A stretch of DNA of 64,000 nucleotides, from assembly GCF_004378255.1 (NCBI RefSeq), contig NZ_SNQG01000002.1, positions 310,001 through 374,000 on the forward strand. The letters are read 5' to 3'. Every line of letters starts with the position of its first letter. Within the stretch, counting starts at the first letter, position 1. Source of the stretch: Mucilaginibacter phyllosphaerae (GTDB taxonomy: Bacteria; Bacteroidota; Bacteroidia; Sphingobacteriales; Sphingobacteriaceae). Of this stretch, positions 1 through 10,600 are shown one piece after another. The position numbers and the translations under genes were made by a program. Below the pieces are notes generated by a model. It saw nothing but the letters and a program-made list of their open reading frames with translations, was not told the DNA's origin and searched no databases.

Positions 1-1
1 T

Positions 2-874
2 AAAGGGCATGGCGATCCGTCCTTTTTTGTGCATACTACTCTTTGGGCTTTTTTACCCTGGTCGTTAATACTGTTTGCAGCTATATGGCACTTTATTCAA
101 ACAGGTATTAAAAATGTACAAAAACACGAATGGCTTTGCATCAGCGGGGCTTTGTTAACCTTCGCGCTGTTCTCGGCATCTAAGTTTCAGCTGCCGCATT
201 ATCTCAATATCGTGTTCCCGTTCTTTGCTATCCTAACGGCGCAGTACCTGGTTGGGCTACAGCCGGGGCGTACCATCAAAACGATACGCGCTGTACAAAT
301 TGGCCTGGTAGTGCTTTTACTTTTGGTGATAGCAGCCTTACATTACTTTTTTAGGCCAACCCAGTTTAGATGGGATAACGGTGCTACCCTGCTGATATGG
401 CTGGGCTTGTTGGTTTTTTTACCCGGTAACTTTGCCGGTACCGATTTCAGGCAAACCGCCTTCCGTACATTGATTGCCGCCTTTGTGGTTAACCTGTATC
501 TTAACCTGGTTTTCTACCCGTCGTTACTAAAGTACCAGGCAGGCAGCGAGGCCGCAGTTTGGATAAACGGGCACAACCCGCAAAAACTGCCCGTAGTGCA
601 AAGCTGGGAAGATGCCAATTACCCTATGGAATTTTACCTGAACCAGCCTGTAAACCTAATTGCCGAAGATGGCAGCGGTAAACTGCCTGCACCGCCTTTT
701 ATATTTTATGGTACTGCTACAGTAGCCGCATCTTTTAGCGCCAAAGGCTATCAGGTAGCGCATCTGGCATCGTTTCAGCGTTATTGGGTATCACGTTTAA
801 AACCTGCCTTCCTCAACCAGGCTACACGCAGCAGGCAGGTAACGGAAATGGAAGTAATCAGGGTAACTAAATAA
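2..874 (+). CDS. ArnT/PMT-like glycosyltransferase, C-terminal part
   Basis: The reading frame is open from the left edge, so the gene starts outside the window; a GTG at 29 is internal. The visible 290 residues begin with hydrophobic segments typical of the polytopic part of family 39 (ArnT/dolichyl-phosphate mannosyltransferase-like) enzymes, and end with a soluble tail containing a PVVQSWEDANYPMEFYLNQP stretch, as in the periplasmic C-terminal region of such transferases. These enzymes move a sugar from a polyprenyl-phosphate donor to a lipid or protein on the outer face of the inner membrane. The catalytic N-terminal loop is not visible, so donor and acceptor are unknown. The stop overlaps the convergent phospholipase gene by 8 bases. 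Confidence 0.7.
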   Translation, partial: KGHGDPSFFVHTTLWAFLPWSLILFAAIWHFIQTGIKNVQKHEWLCISGALLTFALFSASKFQLPHYLNIVFPFFAILTAQYLVGLQPGRTIKTIRAVQIGLVVLLLLVIAALHYFFRPTQFRWDNGATLLIWLGLLVFLPGNFAGTDFRQTAFRTLIAAFVVNLYLNLVFYPSLLKYQAGSEAAVWINGHNPQKLPVVQSWEDANYPMEFYLNQPVNLIAEDGSGKLPAPPFIFYGTATVAASFSAKGYQVAHLASFQRYWVSRLKPAFLNQATRSRQVTEMEVIRVTK

Positions 875-3428
875 CCCTGCCCATTAGCGGGTCTGTTAAG
901 CCTGCCTGCCCGGTTTCTACCCGGCCGGCGTAGCGTTTTTCAAAATCGCCAAAACCTTTTACTTTGATGCTGAAATCGTACCAGTTATGGCTCTTGCCCA
1001 GATCCAGCCGGATGGTTTGCGGTGCAAAGCTTTCCGGCTGTACTGTTAACTGTTTAGTGCCGGTTTTGTAAGAATTATCGGTAACCTCAACCGTTAGCGG
1101 CGTTTTGCCGCCTTTAAGCCAAAAGTTAAGCATTACATTGCCGTTTAGTGTTTTACCCGCTGTTTGATACGTAAATTCCATACCCAGGCCGGGGTCATTA
1201 CTGTTGCCTTTAAATGCGCGGTAAAAACCGTTTGGCCCGTAGGTGCGCAGGTGGTAGCTGCTGTTTTCAAATTCATTAAGCGGCCATGCGTCTGTCAGTG
1301 TATCGCCTGCTTTGGCGGCGTAGCTCCAGGTACGCACGGCTTCCATTTTTTGCGGATCGTTGAATGAGGCGTACCTGCCGGGTGCATAAACGTTAAACGG
1401 TACACCAATTGCCTTGTCGCCAAAAACCTTATTACCGGCTTTAAATTTTACCTCGAATGCGGTTTTATCCTCGTTTAAGCTGCCATCGGCATACAACTCA
1501 TAGGGCAGGGCGCAGGCTGGTTTGGTGCCCGGTTCCTGTTTAGGCAGGTAGGGCGATGCAGCAGGGCTTTGTTTAATAGCCGCAACTTCATCTACCGAAA
1601 AGGCTTTGTAGCCGGATGGCAATTGTTTAAACTGCGCTTTATGGATGCCTTCCAGCAGATCGTTCTTTTTTAAGGGGGCGGGCTTTGCAAATTTCTCGCC
1701 GTTATAAGGGCGAAACACCGATGTCAGGTCGCCGCAAACGGTGCGCCGCCAGTCGCTGATGTTGTGTTCCTTTATTTTTTTGCCTGTTTTTTTGGCCAGA
1801 AAAGTTTCCAGAAATTGCAGGGTAGAGGTATGGTCAAAAACTTCAGAATTTACATACCCGCCGCGGCTCCAGGGCGAGGCGATTACCATCGGTACCCGGT
1901 ACCCTAAACCAATCGGGCTTTCGCGTTCGTAACTGTTCGGGAAATTTTTGCGTTCCTGTTCCTGCTCCATGGTTACAAACTCTACGCGGGTATCTATCCC
2001 ATCAGATACCTTTCCGGTACCTTTTTTGTGCGAATGAGGGGCGGTAAAAGGTGGTATATGGTCAAAATATCCGTCGTTTTCATCGTAGGTAAGGATGAAG
2101 ATGGTTTTTTTCCAAACCTCCGGGTTTTGGGTCAGAATGTCTAACACTTCTGATGTGTACCAGGCGCCGTACCAGGGTGCGCCGGGATGGTCAGAAAAAT
2201 TCTCGCCCGCAGTTAACCACGATACGGTTGGCAGCTTACCCGTTTTTACATCCTGCCTAAATTGGTATAATACGTCGCCTTTAGGTACCTGCATTTCGCG
2301 CGCTACGCCGTTGTCATTATACTTAAGCGTAGTTAACCGGTGGTAATCAGGGTCGGCTTTGTTGGTGGTAAAAGCGTTTAAATGCAGGTTTTTTTCCTTA
2401 TCGCTAAGTTTATCAAATACGCCCGGCTCTAAAATAGCTTTGTTGTTATTAATGCCTTCCAGTTCGCTGTTGAGCTGTTTAAGTTGTTTTTTTAGCTTTA
2501 CTGCATTAGCGTCATTTACCTGCAGGCCATCTAATTTTGCTTGTATTGCAGTAATTTGTTGAGGCAGGGACACCAGCTGCTTTTTAAGATAAGTAATGTG
2601 CTTATCGTGCAGCTTTACATTATACTGTTTAAAAAACTCTAAATTATTATCGGTAAAGTTTGATAGCCAGGCATCTTCCTCGCCTTCAAAACCAACACCT
2701 ACCGATACCTCGTTCTGGTAACATTTCCAGGAAATGCCGTTTTCTTCCAGCCGTTCGGGGAAGGTGGTCCAGTTAAGTGTTTCAAAATCAGCATCCTCGT
2801 TCCATACATTTGGCCTGGATAATTCGTTTTGTTCCTTGCGGATGGTGCCGGTCCAAAAGTAATGGCGGTTGGGTGTTGTGCCGGTTAATGATGAGCAAAA
2901 GTTTTGATCGCAAACGGTAAAGGCATCTGCCAGGGCATAGTTAAAAGGCAGGTCGCCACGGTTATGAAAGCCCAATGTTAAGGGCATATTTTTATACTCC
3001 TGATGGCCGGATCGTTTTTCGTTCAGCCATTGGTCAAACCTGCCGTCGTTGCGTGCGTTAACCTGGTTATTCCAGCTGTGCGGCAGCGAACTCATCCAGG
3101 TAGACCGTGTGTTTTTGATATCCAGATGAAAAGGGGCGTAAGTTTCGCCTTTTTGGTTAGATTGCAGCCAAACCGGGTTGCTGTTGGGCAGGTCAATAGC
3201 ACGCGGATCATTAAATCCCCGTACCCCTTTAAGTGTACCAAAGCAATGGTCGAACGACCGGTTCTCCTGCATCAGCAGCACGATATGCTCGGCATCGGCC
3301 CAAGTGGTACCCGGCAAAGGGTTTATGGCCATCGCCTTTTGGATAGAAGCCGGTAAAATATTGGCTAACCCTGCCGTACCGGCAAGCATGGCCGCTTTTT
3401 TAAGAAAATCCCTGCGCGTATCTAACAT
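867..3428 (-). CDS. phosphocholine-specific phospholipase C, Tat-exported
   Basis: Residues 5-11 (RRDFLKK) followed by a hydrophobic stretch form a twin-arginine signal, so the folded enzyme is exported. The phosphoesterase core shows ENRSFDHCFGTLKGVRGF (55-72), GTTPNRHYFWTGT and TYDENDGYFDHIPP, the metal- and substrate-binding motifs of the acid phosphatase/phospholipase C family. At 853 residues it has the family length with two C-terminal beta-domains (DUF756). It should cleave phosphatidylcholine or sphingomyelin to phosphocholine and diacylglycerol or ceramide in the periplasm or outside. A charged, Gln/Leu-rich segment at about 275-325 looks like an inserted coiled coil. The substrate is inferred from the family. 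Confidence 0.88.
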   Translation of the reverse strand: MLDTRRDFLKKAAMLAGTAGLANILPASIQKAMAINPLPGTTWADAEHIVLLMQENRSFDHCFGTLKGVRGFNDPRAIDLPNSNPVWLQSNQKGETYAPFHLDIKNTRSTWMSSLPHSWNNQVNARNDGRFDQWLNEKRSGHQEYKNMPLTLGFHNRGDLPFNYALADAFTVCDQNFCSSLTGTTPNRHYFWTGTIRKEQNELSRPNVWNEDADFETLNWTTFPERLEENGISWKCYQNEVSVGVGFEGEEDAWLSNFTDNNLEFFKQYNVKLHDKHITYLKKQLVSLPQQITAIQAKLDGLQVNDANAVKLKKQLKQLNSELEGINNNKAILEPGVFDKLSDKEKNLHLNAFTTNKADPDYHRLTTLKYNDNGVAREMQVPKGDVLYQFRQDVKTGKLPTVSWLTAGENFSDHPGAPWYGAWYTSEVLDILTQNPEVWKKTIFILTYDENDGYFDHIPPFTAPHSHKKGTGKVSDGIDTRVEFVTMEQEQERKNFPNSYERESPIGLGYRVPMVIASPWSRGGYVNSEVFDHTSTLQFLETFLAKKTGKKIKEHNISDWRRTVCGDLTSVFRPYNGEKFAKPAPLKKNDLLEGIHKAQFKQLPSGYKAFSVDEVAAIKQSPAASPYLPKQEPGTKPACALPYELYADGSLNEDKTAFEVKFKAGNKVFGDKAIGVPFNVYAPGRYASFNDPQKMEAVRTWSYAAKAGDTLTDAWPLNEFENSSYHLRTYGPNGFYRAFKGNSNDPGLGMEFTYQTAGKTLNGNVMLNFWLKGGKTPLTVEVTDNSYKTGTKQLTVQPESFAPQTIRLDLGKSHNWYDFSIKVKGFGDFEKRYAGRVETGQAGLTDPLMGRVI

Positions 3429-3490
3429 GCTGCAAAATTATAAAAACCTGCGTTAACCGGGCTTTGATGCAAGGTAACGTTTGTATGATG

Positions 3491-4006
3491 TTATTGTAAA
3501 CTAAGTGTATAAAGCAAAAGGTTTTCGTTTTCTGGCGTGGTAACCCTGCCATTGTGTTTAAAGCCTAACTTTTCTAACAAACGCTGCGAACGTAAATTAG
3601 CATCAGATGTAGTAGCGTAAAGTTGGTTAACATTATAGGCCTCTTTTACATAGTTTAAGGCAGCCATGCCGGCTTCATAGGCCAGGCCGCGCCCGGCATA
3701 GCCGGGCATAAAGGCAAAGCCCAGGTCGGGCTTATCCAGGTAAACCCGCTGAAACAGCCCGCTGATACCCACAGGTTCGCCGGTTGCTTTAAGTGCCGCC
3801 AGCCAGGGGCCAAAGCCATGCTTATCATAAATGCTAAGGGGCACATTTTTAATGTAATTTAAAGCATCATCAAGGTTGTTAATGTTGCGGTCGCCTATAA
3901 ATTCTTTCCAGGTGGGGGTATTTAACAGTTCAAAAATAAAGGCGCTGTCATCGTTTGTTATCCTGCGGATGGTTAGATGAGGTGTTTGCAAAGGCATCAT
4001 TTTCAT
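3491..4006 (-). CDS. GNAT N-acetyltransferase (RimJ/RimL-like)
   Basis: This is a GCN5-related acetyltransferase of about 171 residues. It opens with LQTPHLTIRRITNDDSAFIF, a typical RimL/RimJ-type start, and carries the acetyl-CoA loop PGYAGRGLAYEAG. The late segment TSDANLRSQRLLEKLGF is the classic xxNxxSxRLLEKxGF motif of the group. Such proteins acetylate the N-terminus of a ribosomal protein or a small molecule with acetyl-CoA in the cytoplasm; the substrate here cannot be told. An upstream ATG at 4048 exists, but the family begins just before LQTPHL, so the ATG at 4006 is preferred. It lies 62 bp downstream of the phospholipase on the same strand. Confidence 0.83.
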   Translation of the reverse strand: MKMMPLQTPHLTIRRITNDDSAFIFELLNTPTWKEFIGDRNINNLDDALNYIKNVPLSIYDKHGFGPWLAALKATGEPVGISGLFQRVYLDKPDLGFAFMPGYAGRGLAYEAGMAALNYVKEAYNVNQLYATTSDANLRSQRLLEKLGFKHNGRVTTPENENLLLYTLSLQ

Positions 4007-4093
4007 TATTACTAAGCTATGAAATTTACCAAACCGGCAAAACAGCAATTAATGAACACTATGCGCTTGTATTTACCGTAAACATTTACTTAC

Positions 4094-4123
4094 TTGTAAT
4101 TTAAATTGTAAAACATATCTTGC
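4094..4123 (+). promoter_or_regulatory. candidate promoter of the fucose module
   Basis: TTG at 4094-4096, a 19-base spacer and TATCTTGC at 4116-4123 resemble the Bacteroidota pattern TTTG-N19-TAnnTTTG, with two mismatches in the -7 box. Transcription would begin near 4130, which favours the ATG at 4138 as the start of the mutarotase over the TTG at 4120. Confidence 0.4.
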
Positions 4124-4137
4124 CTAACCCCCTGCCT

Positions 4138-4467
4138 ATGAAAAAGTATTGCCTTACCCTTGATCTTAAAGATAATGAAGAACTGATTGCCGAATATGAA
4201 GAACATCATAAAGCGGTGTGGCCGGAAATTTTGAACAGTATTACAGCTTCGGGCATTACCAATATGGAGATTTACCGCCAGGGTGCCAGGTTGTTTATGA
4301 TCATAGAGGCCGATGCCGATTTTAGCTTTTCAAAAAAAGCCGCAATGGATGCCGGTAATACCAAAGTGCAGGAGTGGGAAGACCTGATGTGGAAATATCA
4401 GCAGCCTATTAAGGGCGCCCTTGCCGGCGAAAAATGGGTTTTAATGGATAAGATCTTTCAACTATAA
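4138..4467 (+). CDS. L-rhamnose/L-fucose mutarotase (RhaM/DUF718 family)
   Basis: This protein of about 109 residues begins MKKYCLTLDLKDNEELIAEY and carries EEHHKAVWPEI, where the histidine matches the catalytic His of RhaM. The family interconverts alpha and beta anomers of 6-deoxyhexoses. It lies 19 bp before an alpha-L-fucosidase on the same strand, so L-fucose is the likely substrate and the two genes probably form an operon: the fucosidase frees fucose and the mutarotase supplies the anomer used by the catabolic enzymes. A longer reading from a TTG at 4120 is possible but would place the start between the proposed promoter and the conserved N-terminus. Confidence 0.85.
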   Translation: MKKYCLTLDLKDNEELIAEYEEHHKAVWPEILNSITASGITNMEIYRQGARLFMIIEADADFSFSKKAAMDAGNTKVQEWEDLMWKYQQPIKGALAGEKWVLMDKIFQL

Positions 4468-4486
4468 CATCTGCTTACCTGATTTT

Positions 4487-5788
4487 ATGAGAAAACAATT
4501 TTTACTGTTAACCCTGCTGTTGGCGGTTACTGCCGGCACTTTATCTGCGCAGGGTACTTACACCCCGGCTGCGCAGAACCTGGCGCAAAGGCAAAAATTT
4601 CAGGATATGAAGTTCGGGCTGTTTATCCACTGGGGTATCTATAGTATCCTGGGCGATGGCGAGTGGGTGATGCATGATAAAAAGATCCCATACGACAGTT
4701 ATAAGCGGTTAGCAGGCTTTTTTAACCCGCAGGAGTTTAATGCTAAAGAATGGGTTGCCTTTGCCAAACAGGCAGGGATGAAATATATTACCATTACCTC
4801 CCGCCATCATGATGGGTTTAGCATGTATAGTACCAAAATGTCGCCTTATAACATTGTAGATGCTACGCCTTACCACAAAGACCCCCTAATGGAACTGGCC
4901 AAAGAATGCGAAAAGGAAGATATCGAACTGCATTTTTATTATTCGCTGCTGGATTGGGGCAGGCCCGATTATGCTTTTGGCAGCCCGGTTGTGGATAGCA
5001 AGCCGGTAAAAGGTGATTGGGACGGCTATATTAAATTTATGAAAGACCAGCTAACAGAACTGATCACAAAGTACCCCGGTGTAAAAGGCATTTGGTTTGA
5101 CGGCGGCTGGGACCGTGTAAACGCTAATTGGCACTACGATGAGATCTACGGGTTAATTCATAAACTGAACCCTGCTATAATGGTAGGTAATAACCACCAT
5201 TTGGAGCCGAAGGATGGGGAGGATTTCCAGATGTTTGAAAAGGATTTGCCGGGCAATAACACCACGGGCTTCAGCGGTGAATCAAAAATTGGCACATTAC
5301 CGCTGGAAACCTGCGAAACCATCAATAACAGCTGGGGCTTTAATATAAACGATCGTAATTTTAAATCGTATAAACAGATCATCCATTACCTGGTAAATGC
5401 TGCCGGGCGCAATGCAAACTTTTTATTAAACATCGGCCCGATGCCAAACAGCAAGATCCAGCCGGAATTTACAGATACGATGGCTATTGTAGGTGCATGG
5501 GTTAAAAAAAATGGCGAAAGTATTTATGGTACCCGTGGTAGCAGCATGTCGCCACAATCCTGGGGCGTGGTAACGGTTAAGGCTAAAAACAGGTATGTGC
5601 ACATTACTACGCCACAGGGTGGCCCATACATCTTCATCCCGCAGTTTAAAGATAAGGTAACTAATGCTGTGTTGTTAAGTAACGGCAGCCCCGTTAAGTT
5701 TAAACAGCAGCCAGAAGGTGTGTTTATTTATACCGCAGGGCTGGCTATGGACGGTGTTGATACGGTTATTAAGCTAACGGTGAAGTAA
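4487..5788 (+). CDS. alpha-L-fucosidase, GH29
   Basis: A signal peptide (residues 1 to about 22, ending LSAQ) directs this 433-residue enzyme out of the cytoplasm. The GH29 core shows FGLFIHWGIYS (43-53), ITITSRHHDGFSMY (101-114) and GIWFDGGWD (201-209), where Asp205 sits at the family nucleophile position. The end of the protein, after about residue 350, resembles the C-terminal beta-sandwich of the family. It hydrolyses terminal alpha-L-fucosyl residues with retention, probably in the periplasm. It follows the mutarotase and is convergent with a SusC/SusD pair that could import the glycan. The general acid residue cannot be assigned by eye. Confidence 0.93.
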   Translation: MRKQFLLLTLLLAVTAGTLSAQGTYTPAAQNLAQRQKFQDMKFGLFIHWGIYSILGDGEWVMHDKKIPYDSYKRLAGFFNPQEFNAKEWVAFAKQAGMKYITITSRHHDGFSMYSTKMSPYNIVDATPYHKDPLMELAKECEKEDIELHFYYSLLDWGRPDYAFGSPVVDSKPVKGDWDGYIKFMKDQLTELITKYPGVKGIWFDGGWDRVNANWHYDEIYGLIHKLNPAIMVGNNHHLEPKDGEDFQMFEKDLPGNNTTGFSGESKIGTLPLETCETINNSWGFNINDRNFKSYKQIIHYLVNAAGRNANFLLNIGPMPNSKIQPEFTDTMAIVGAWVKKNGESIYGTRGSSMSPQSWGVVTVKAKNRYVHITTPQGGPYIFIPQFKDKVTNAVLLSNGSPVKFKQQPEGVFIYTAGLAMDGVDTVIKLTVK

Positions 5789-5930
5789 ACAGTTACCAAT
5801 CACGTTGATCTTTAGGTGTTGTTTTGAACGTATTAAGTAAAGTAATGCGTTGAGGCATTATGGTGTAGTATTTATAAGTTAATTCAAATAAGCCGCCGGG
5901 TAATGGCATTCATACGTAGGTGGGAAATGC

Positions 5931-5965
5931 AAAATAAAAAGGCCGTGCAATTTGTGTGCACGGCC
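5931..5965 (-). terminator. rho-independent terminator of the SusC/SusD operon
   Basis: A perfect 9-bp stem (GGCCGTGCA at 5941-5949 with TGCACGGCC at 5957-5965) and a 7-base loop is followed, on the minus strand, by a T-rich run at 5931-5940. It lies 48 bp past the SusD stop. The rest of 5789-6012 shows nothing recognisable. Confidence 0.85.
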
Positions 5966-6012
5966 CTGGGGTGTAAATATTAACTGATATAAGAACGATA
6001 CAAATAGGGTTA

Positions 6013-7659
6013 TCAATCAGGGTTTTTAATAGGAGCACTACCTGCAGCCGGTGGGTTTAGTACAAATTCATCAGCCGGTACATCCCAATAATCTAAAAAG
6101 TTGTAATTGATAGTTGCATTTGTGTTTACTACACCTGTACTGCTAACAACTACAGCTTTGGTTATGCCGCCGCCTTTAGAAACATCGTATGTAATACCAT
6201 ACCGGCGGGCATCATAAAATGCCAGCCCCCTAAATACTAAAGCAACCCGGCGTTCGCTTCTGAGCTGGGCTGTTGCTTGCACAGCGTTTAACCCTGTGCC
6301 GGCCAAGGCCGATAGGCCTGCACCCTGCGCGTTACGCACATTATCTATACTTTGTAAAGCTGCAGCCACATTGCCGGTGTTTATTAACGCCTCGGCTTTC
6401 ATCAGTTCGTTCTCCTCGTAAGAAGGGCCAATGTATAGCTGGTAGTTTCCCGGCGTTCTGTCACTCAGCACCTGTACGCCCGGCATCTTATTACTTCCGT
6501 CAACCAATTGCCATCTGGTGCTGAAAGTAAAGCCACCTACCTGGTTTAAGTAAGGCGTTACGGCGTTAAAATTGTTGCTTAAACGCTTGTCGCCGCTTTG
6601 ATAGCTTTGAATAAGGCGCTCGCTTATTTTAAATGTACTTGATTTAGGAGTACCGGTACTTAAGGCTGCAACAGAACCACCGGTTGCAGAAAAGAAACCA
6701 TTTGATACGGCTGTACGGCCTGCAAATATATTATCGGAAGCGGTTATACCTGCGTTTACCAAAGTAAGTACAGCAGCCCAATCTGCCGATGTCATATCCG
6801 CAACTTTTTTGTTAGCTATAATATTACGCGCTTTAAGCGAATTGATACTATGTACAAACATTGCCGGGGTAGGGGCAGATCCATTTCCTGTTTGCACAAA
6901 ACTTGGAATCAGTTTGCCCATCACTGCCTCATAATCACCTGCGTTTGTAATTCCGGTTAGTAACGCTGATGCAGCATCAAGATTTTTATTAGATTCTGTG
7001 ATAAGTGCGGCACTATTTACATAAGCAGCAGAAACGCCGTTTACGGTATTATTAATTATCCCTGCATAGTAAAGTGATCCTAATTTGGCGTAGGCAAAAC
7101 CTTTCCACCAGTAGCACCAGGCTTTAATGGTGTTTTTCTTGGTATCCGCGTCGCCGCTGAATGTAATATCATCTACAAGATCTAAAACTTGGTTACAGGC
7201 ATTATTTAATCCGTACATATAGGTCCACTCCAGGTAAAATACATTTGCGGGGCGCTTATCGCGTGTATTACTGATACGCAGTACCGATTTTTGAGGAGAG
7301 GTGTTAGATACTTTAGTGCCATCGTCAAATACGGCATAATCAGGTAAGTTTACAACATTGATATTGATGTTTGAAGCTTCCGCTCCGATGTTGTCTCCAA
7401 GTAATTCGTGGAATTGAATACCCTGAGAGAAATAACTATCGCCTAAAGCGTTTAAGCCGCTGGTTACAGACGGGCTACTGCCGTTAAAGCCGCTAATATA
7501 AACGCCGCCCGAAGCCAGTGAAATAATACCTGATTCGGTTTTTCCCTGATCTAAGGTAGGCGAGTTTGGATTTTTAACATCCAGTTCTTTTTTACAAGAC
7601 GAGGCCCCCATTAAAACCGTTGTTAAAAGCAGGGTTGAGAATATTTTGAAGTTTTTCAT
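6013..7659 (-). CDS. SusD/RagB-family outer-membrane glycan-binding lipoprotein
   Basis: This 548-residue protein has a lipoprotein signal with the acylated Cys22 (GASSCKKELD). The N-terminal half has the tetratricopeptide-like helices of SusD proteins (LEWTYMYGLNNACNQVLDLV), and the C-terminal part has ENELMKAEALINTGN and QLRSERRVALVFRGLAFYDARRYG, hallmarks of the SusD/RagB C-terminal domain. SusD proteins sit as a lid on a SusC transporter and bind the polymer or peptide to be imported. The SusC partner is 20 bp upstream on the same strand. A fucosylated substrate is suggested only by the convergent fucosidase. The transcript ends at the hairpin at 5941-5965. Confidence 0.9.
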   Translation of the reverse strand: MKNFKIFSTLLLTTVLMGASSCKKELDVKNPNSPTLDQGKTESGIISLASGGVYISGFNGSSPSVTSGLNALGDSYFSQGIQFHELLGDNIGAEASNININVVNLPDYAVFDDGTKVSNTSPQKSVLRISNTRDKRPANVFYLEWTYMYGLNNACNQVLDLVDDITFSGDADTKKNTIKAWCYWWKGFAYAKLGSLYYAGIINNTVNGVSAAYVNSAALITESNKNLDAASALLTGITNAGDYEAVMGKLIPSFVQTGNGSAPTPAMFVHSINSLKARNIIANKKVADMTSADWAAVLTLVNAGITASDNIFAGRTAVSNGFFSATGGSVAALSTGTPKSSTFKISERLIQSYQSGDKRLSNNFNAVTPYLNQVGGFTFSTRWQLVDGSNKMPGVQVLSDRTPGNYQLYIGPSYEENELMKAEALINTGNVAAALQSIDNVRNAQGAGLSALAGTGLNAVQATAQLRSERRVALVFRGLAFYDARRYGITYDVSKGGGITKAVVVSSTGVVNTNATINYNFLDYWDVPADEFVLNPPAAGSAPIKNPD

Positions 7660-7679
7660 TTCTAAAAATTTATGGTCAA

Positions 7680-10600
7680 TTAAAATCCAAGATTTAATCC
7701 TACTTGATAAGATTTAAGGTTGGGCGATGAGCTGTTGTCTACACCGCGGTCAAAAGCTGAGTTGGATGTACCCGTGCTTATTTCAGGATCAAAGCCTGTG
7801 TATTTGGTAAAGGTTAGCAAGTTACGCCCGGTAAACGTTAATTGCACTTTTCTGAATACCTTGTTTTTGATTAACCCCGCAAAATCCCATGACAGGCTTA
7901 CGTTTCTTAGGCGTACAAATGACGCATCTTCGTAAAAATAATCTTTTGTACCGTTACGTGCAGGGCCGTTACGTGCTCCAAAATAATCGGCATATATACT
8001 ACGGTAGTAAGCGGTATATGCCGCAGTTTTACCATCAATAGTAACCGGTATATCATAATCGCTGCTGATACCATCACGATACATCCATTCTTTAGTTTGG
8101 TTGTACAAGTGGCTGCCATGCACCCAATCGAACTGGAAGCCCAAACTTAGCTGTTTGTAGCTGAAGCTGTTAATGAACGACATGTTGAATTTTGGGTTAG
8201 GGTCGCCAAACGAATAAGCCTCGTTGGTAAATTGCACCCCTTTGGTTGCTTTATTAACCACCCTTCCGTTAACTATTTCATAATTGCCTAAATCTGCATC
8301 AGCTATATATCTAACACCGGCTTGGTTAACTTCTGTTAAGCTTGTTAATGCTTTGTAGCCATATATCTGGCCTATTTTGGTGCCTGCGTTTAAAGTAAGC
8401 TGTGTACTACCTGCGGCACTGGCCAAAATAATAGAAGGGCCGTTTATAGCATCAATTTTGGATGTTTGACGGCTAAAGTTGGTCGTAAAGCTCCAGTTGA
8501 AATCTTTGGAGTGTAATACATTGATATTTAAAGAAGCCTGGAAACCGTTAGATGAAAGATCAATCGCATTGGTTTTGATAGTACCGGCACCTGTTGATGG
8601 CGGTACGGCTACATCATAAATTACATTCGTCCCTTTGCGGCGCCAGTAAGTAGCGCTAAAATTGAATAAAGATAGCCAGTTACCTGTTAACCCGTTTACC
8701 GAAAAATCGGTACCAAACTCGGTTTCTTTTGATATCTCTACCGACAAATTGGGGTTTTTACTTGCATTTTGCAGCGCAAACGCAAGGTTTGTGCCTAAAT
8801 TTTGAGGTACTAATGTTGGGTACCTGTCAAACGGTTGTGGCTGTATCCCGGCTTTACCATAAGCAGCACGTAGTTTAAATTCAGATACACGGCGGCCTAA
8901 ACTACTGTTTTTCCAGAAATCGAACGAAGAGAGCCGAATGTAGGCATTGACATTAGGGAAAGTAAACGGCTTTGAACCTTGCCCGTAAGCTGATGAATAA
9001 TCGCTGCGGAAACCGCCAGACACGCCACCAAACTCCCCAACATCTATTTTTTGATTAACAACATAGCCGTAGGTGATAAATGGTTCGGTATAATCATAGG
9101 CAACTGCCTGCGTTTGCGTTTGGTTAAAGTTGTAAATGGGATAGCTTGGCAAACCTAAACCATAAGTGTCAAATTCCTGGTATTTTCTATTCCTATAATC
9201 GTATTGCAGTAAGGTTGCAGTAGTAATTGGGGCGTTAATGTGAAAATCTTTCTGAAAATCGGTACGGATGATTGCCGATCCGTTAAAGTTTTGAAAAGTG
9301 GTTTTATACGTATTTTTATTTAACTCACCCGTGTTATCCCCGGCAAAATTACCAATGAAAGTATTAAGGTCCTGAGATGCGATGTTGGCCGACTGATTTT
9401 CATAAATGTAATTAGCTTCCTGGTTGCTGTAGTTTAATCCGTATTTAGCGTTCAGTTCCAAAAACTTGTTTATTTTATAGTCCGCCTGTAAATTTTGCAA
9501 AATATCTATGCGGTTATCACGCGTGTGGCCATATTCGGTGTAGTAAAAAGGGTTATTGCCATTTACACTCACCGTGCCGGAGTTTAAGGAAAAGGGATAG
9601 GTGCCGTCAGCAAGTTTCTGATTGAAATCATAAAATGGAGAAGCATTCAATGCATTAAATATCCCACCAGAATTACCTATTCCTAAATTTCTGTTAAGTG
9701 TATTGCGGGTGTAAATGAGTTGGGTTATGGATCTTAGCGTAAAACCTTTAAAAAGTTCTATGCCCAAGTTTGTAATCAGGTTGGTACGATCATTATACCC
9801 GTTTGTGCGGATAGTACTTTGCTGATGATTATTGGTTATACCAAAATTGTAATCAATTTTTTCGGTAGCTCCTGAAATGTTTACACTGTTATTAGTGGTG
9901 TAAGCCGTTTTAAAAAGTTGCTTTATATGGTCATAATACTTAAGGTTTGTACCATAAGATTTATCAGCAATATTTAATGGGTTAGACATTGCTGTTGGGT
10001 TACCATTACCCGATGGGAACGCCCAGCTTACACCCGGATATATTCCATCCCTGTCTAATGCTATAATATTGCCGCTATTATCTATAAAATTACCATTTGC
10101 ATCTGTTTTAAAGCTATTAAACTTTGCCTGGTGTACATTACCGCTGTTAATGATACTGTTTGCAGCAACACTGCTTGATATATTTATTTGTGGTTTGCCC
10201 TTTTGGCCTTTTTTAGTAAATACCTGTATCACACCGTTTGCACCCTGTGCACCATAAATGGTAGATGATGCAGCACCCTGTACTACTTCTATGCGGTCTA
10301 CGTTGCTTAAATCAAGCAGGCTGATATCGGTAGCTCCCGATTCAACCCCATCAACCAGAATCATTGGGTATGTACCCCGCTGTATAGTATTAATACCTCT
10401 TAGCACAATGTTAGCACGCGCGCCCGGTGTACCGTCAACAGAGGATATTTGCGCCCCCGGAATTTTACCTACCAATGCCTGATCTATAGAAGCAGTGGGA
10501 GTTTGCGGCAGATTTTTAGAGGAAACAGCTTCTACCGAAATACCCAGTCTGGCTTTGCTTGTGGCAACCCCAGATCCGGTAACAACTACTTCTGTAAGCT

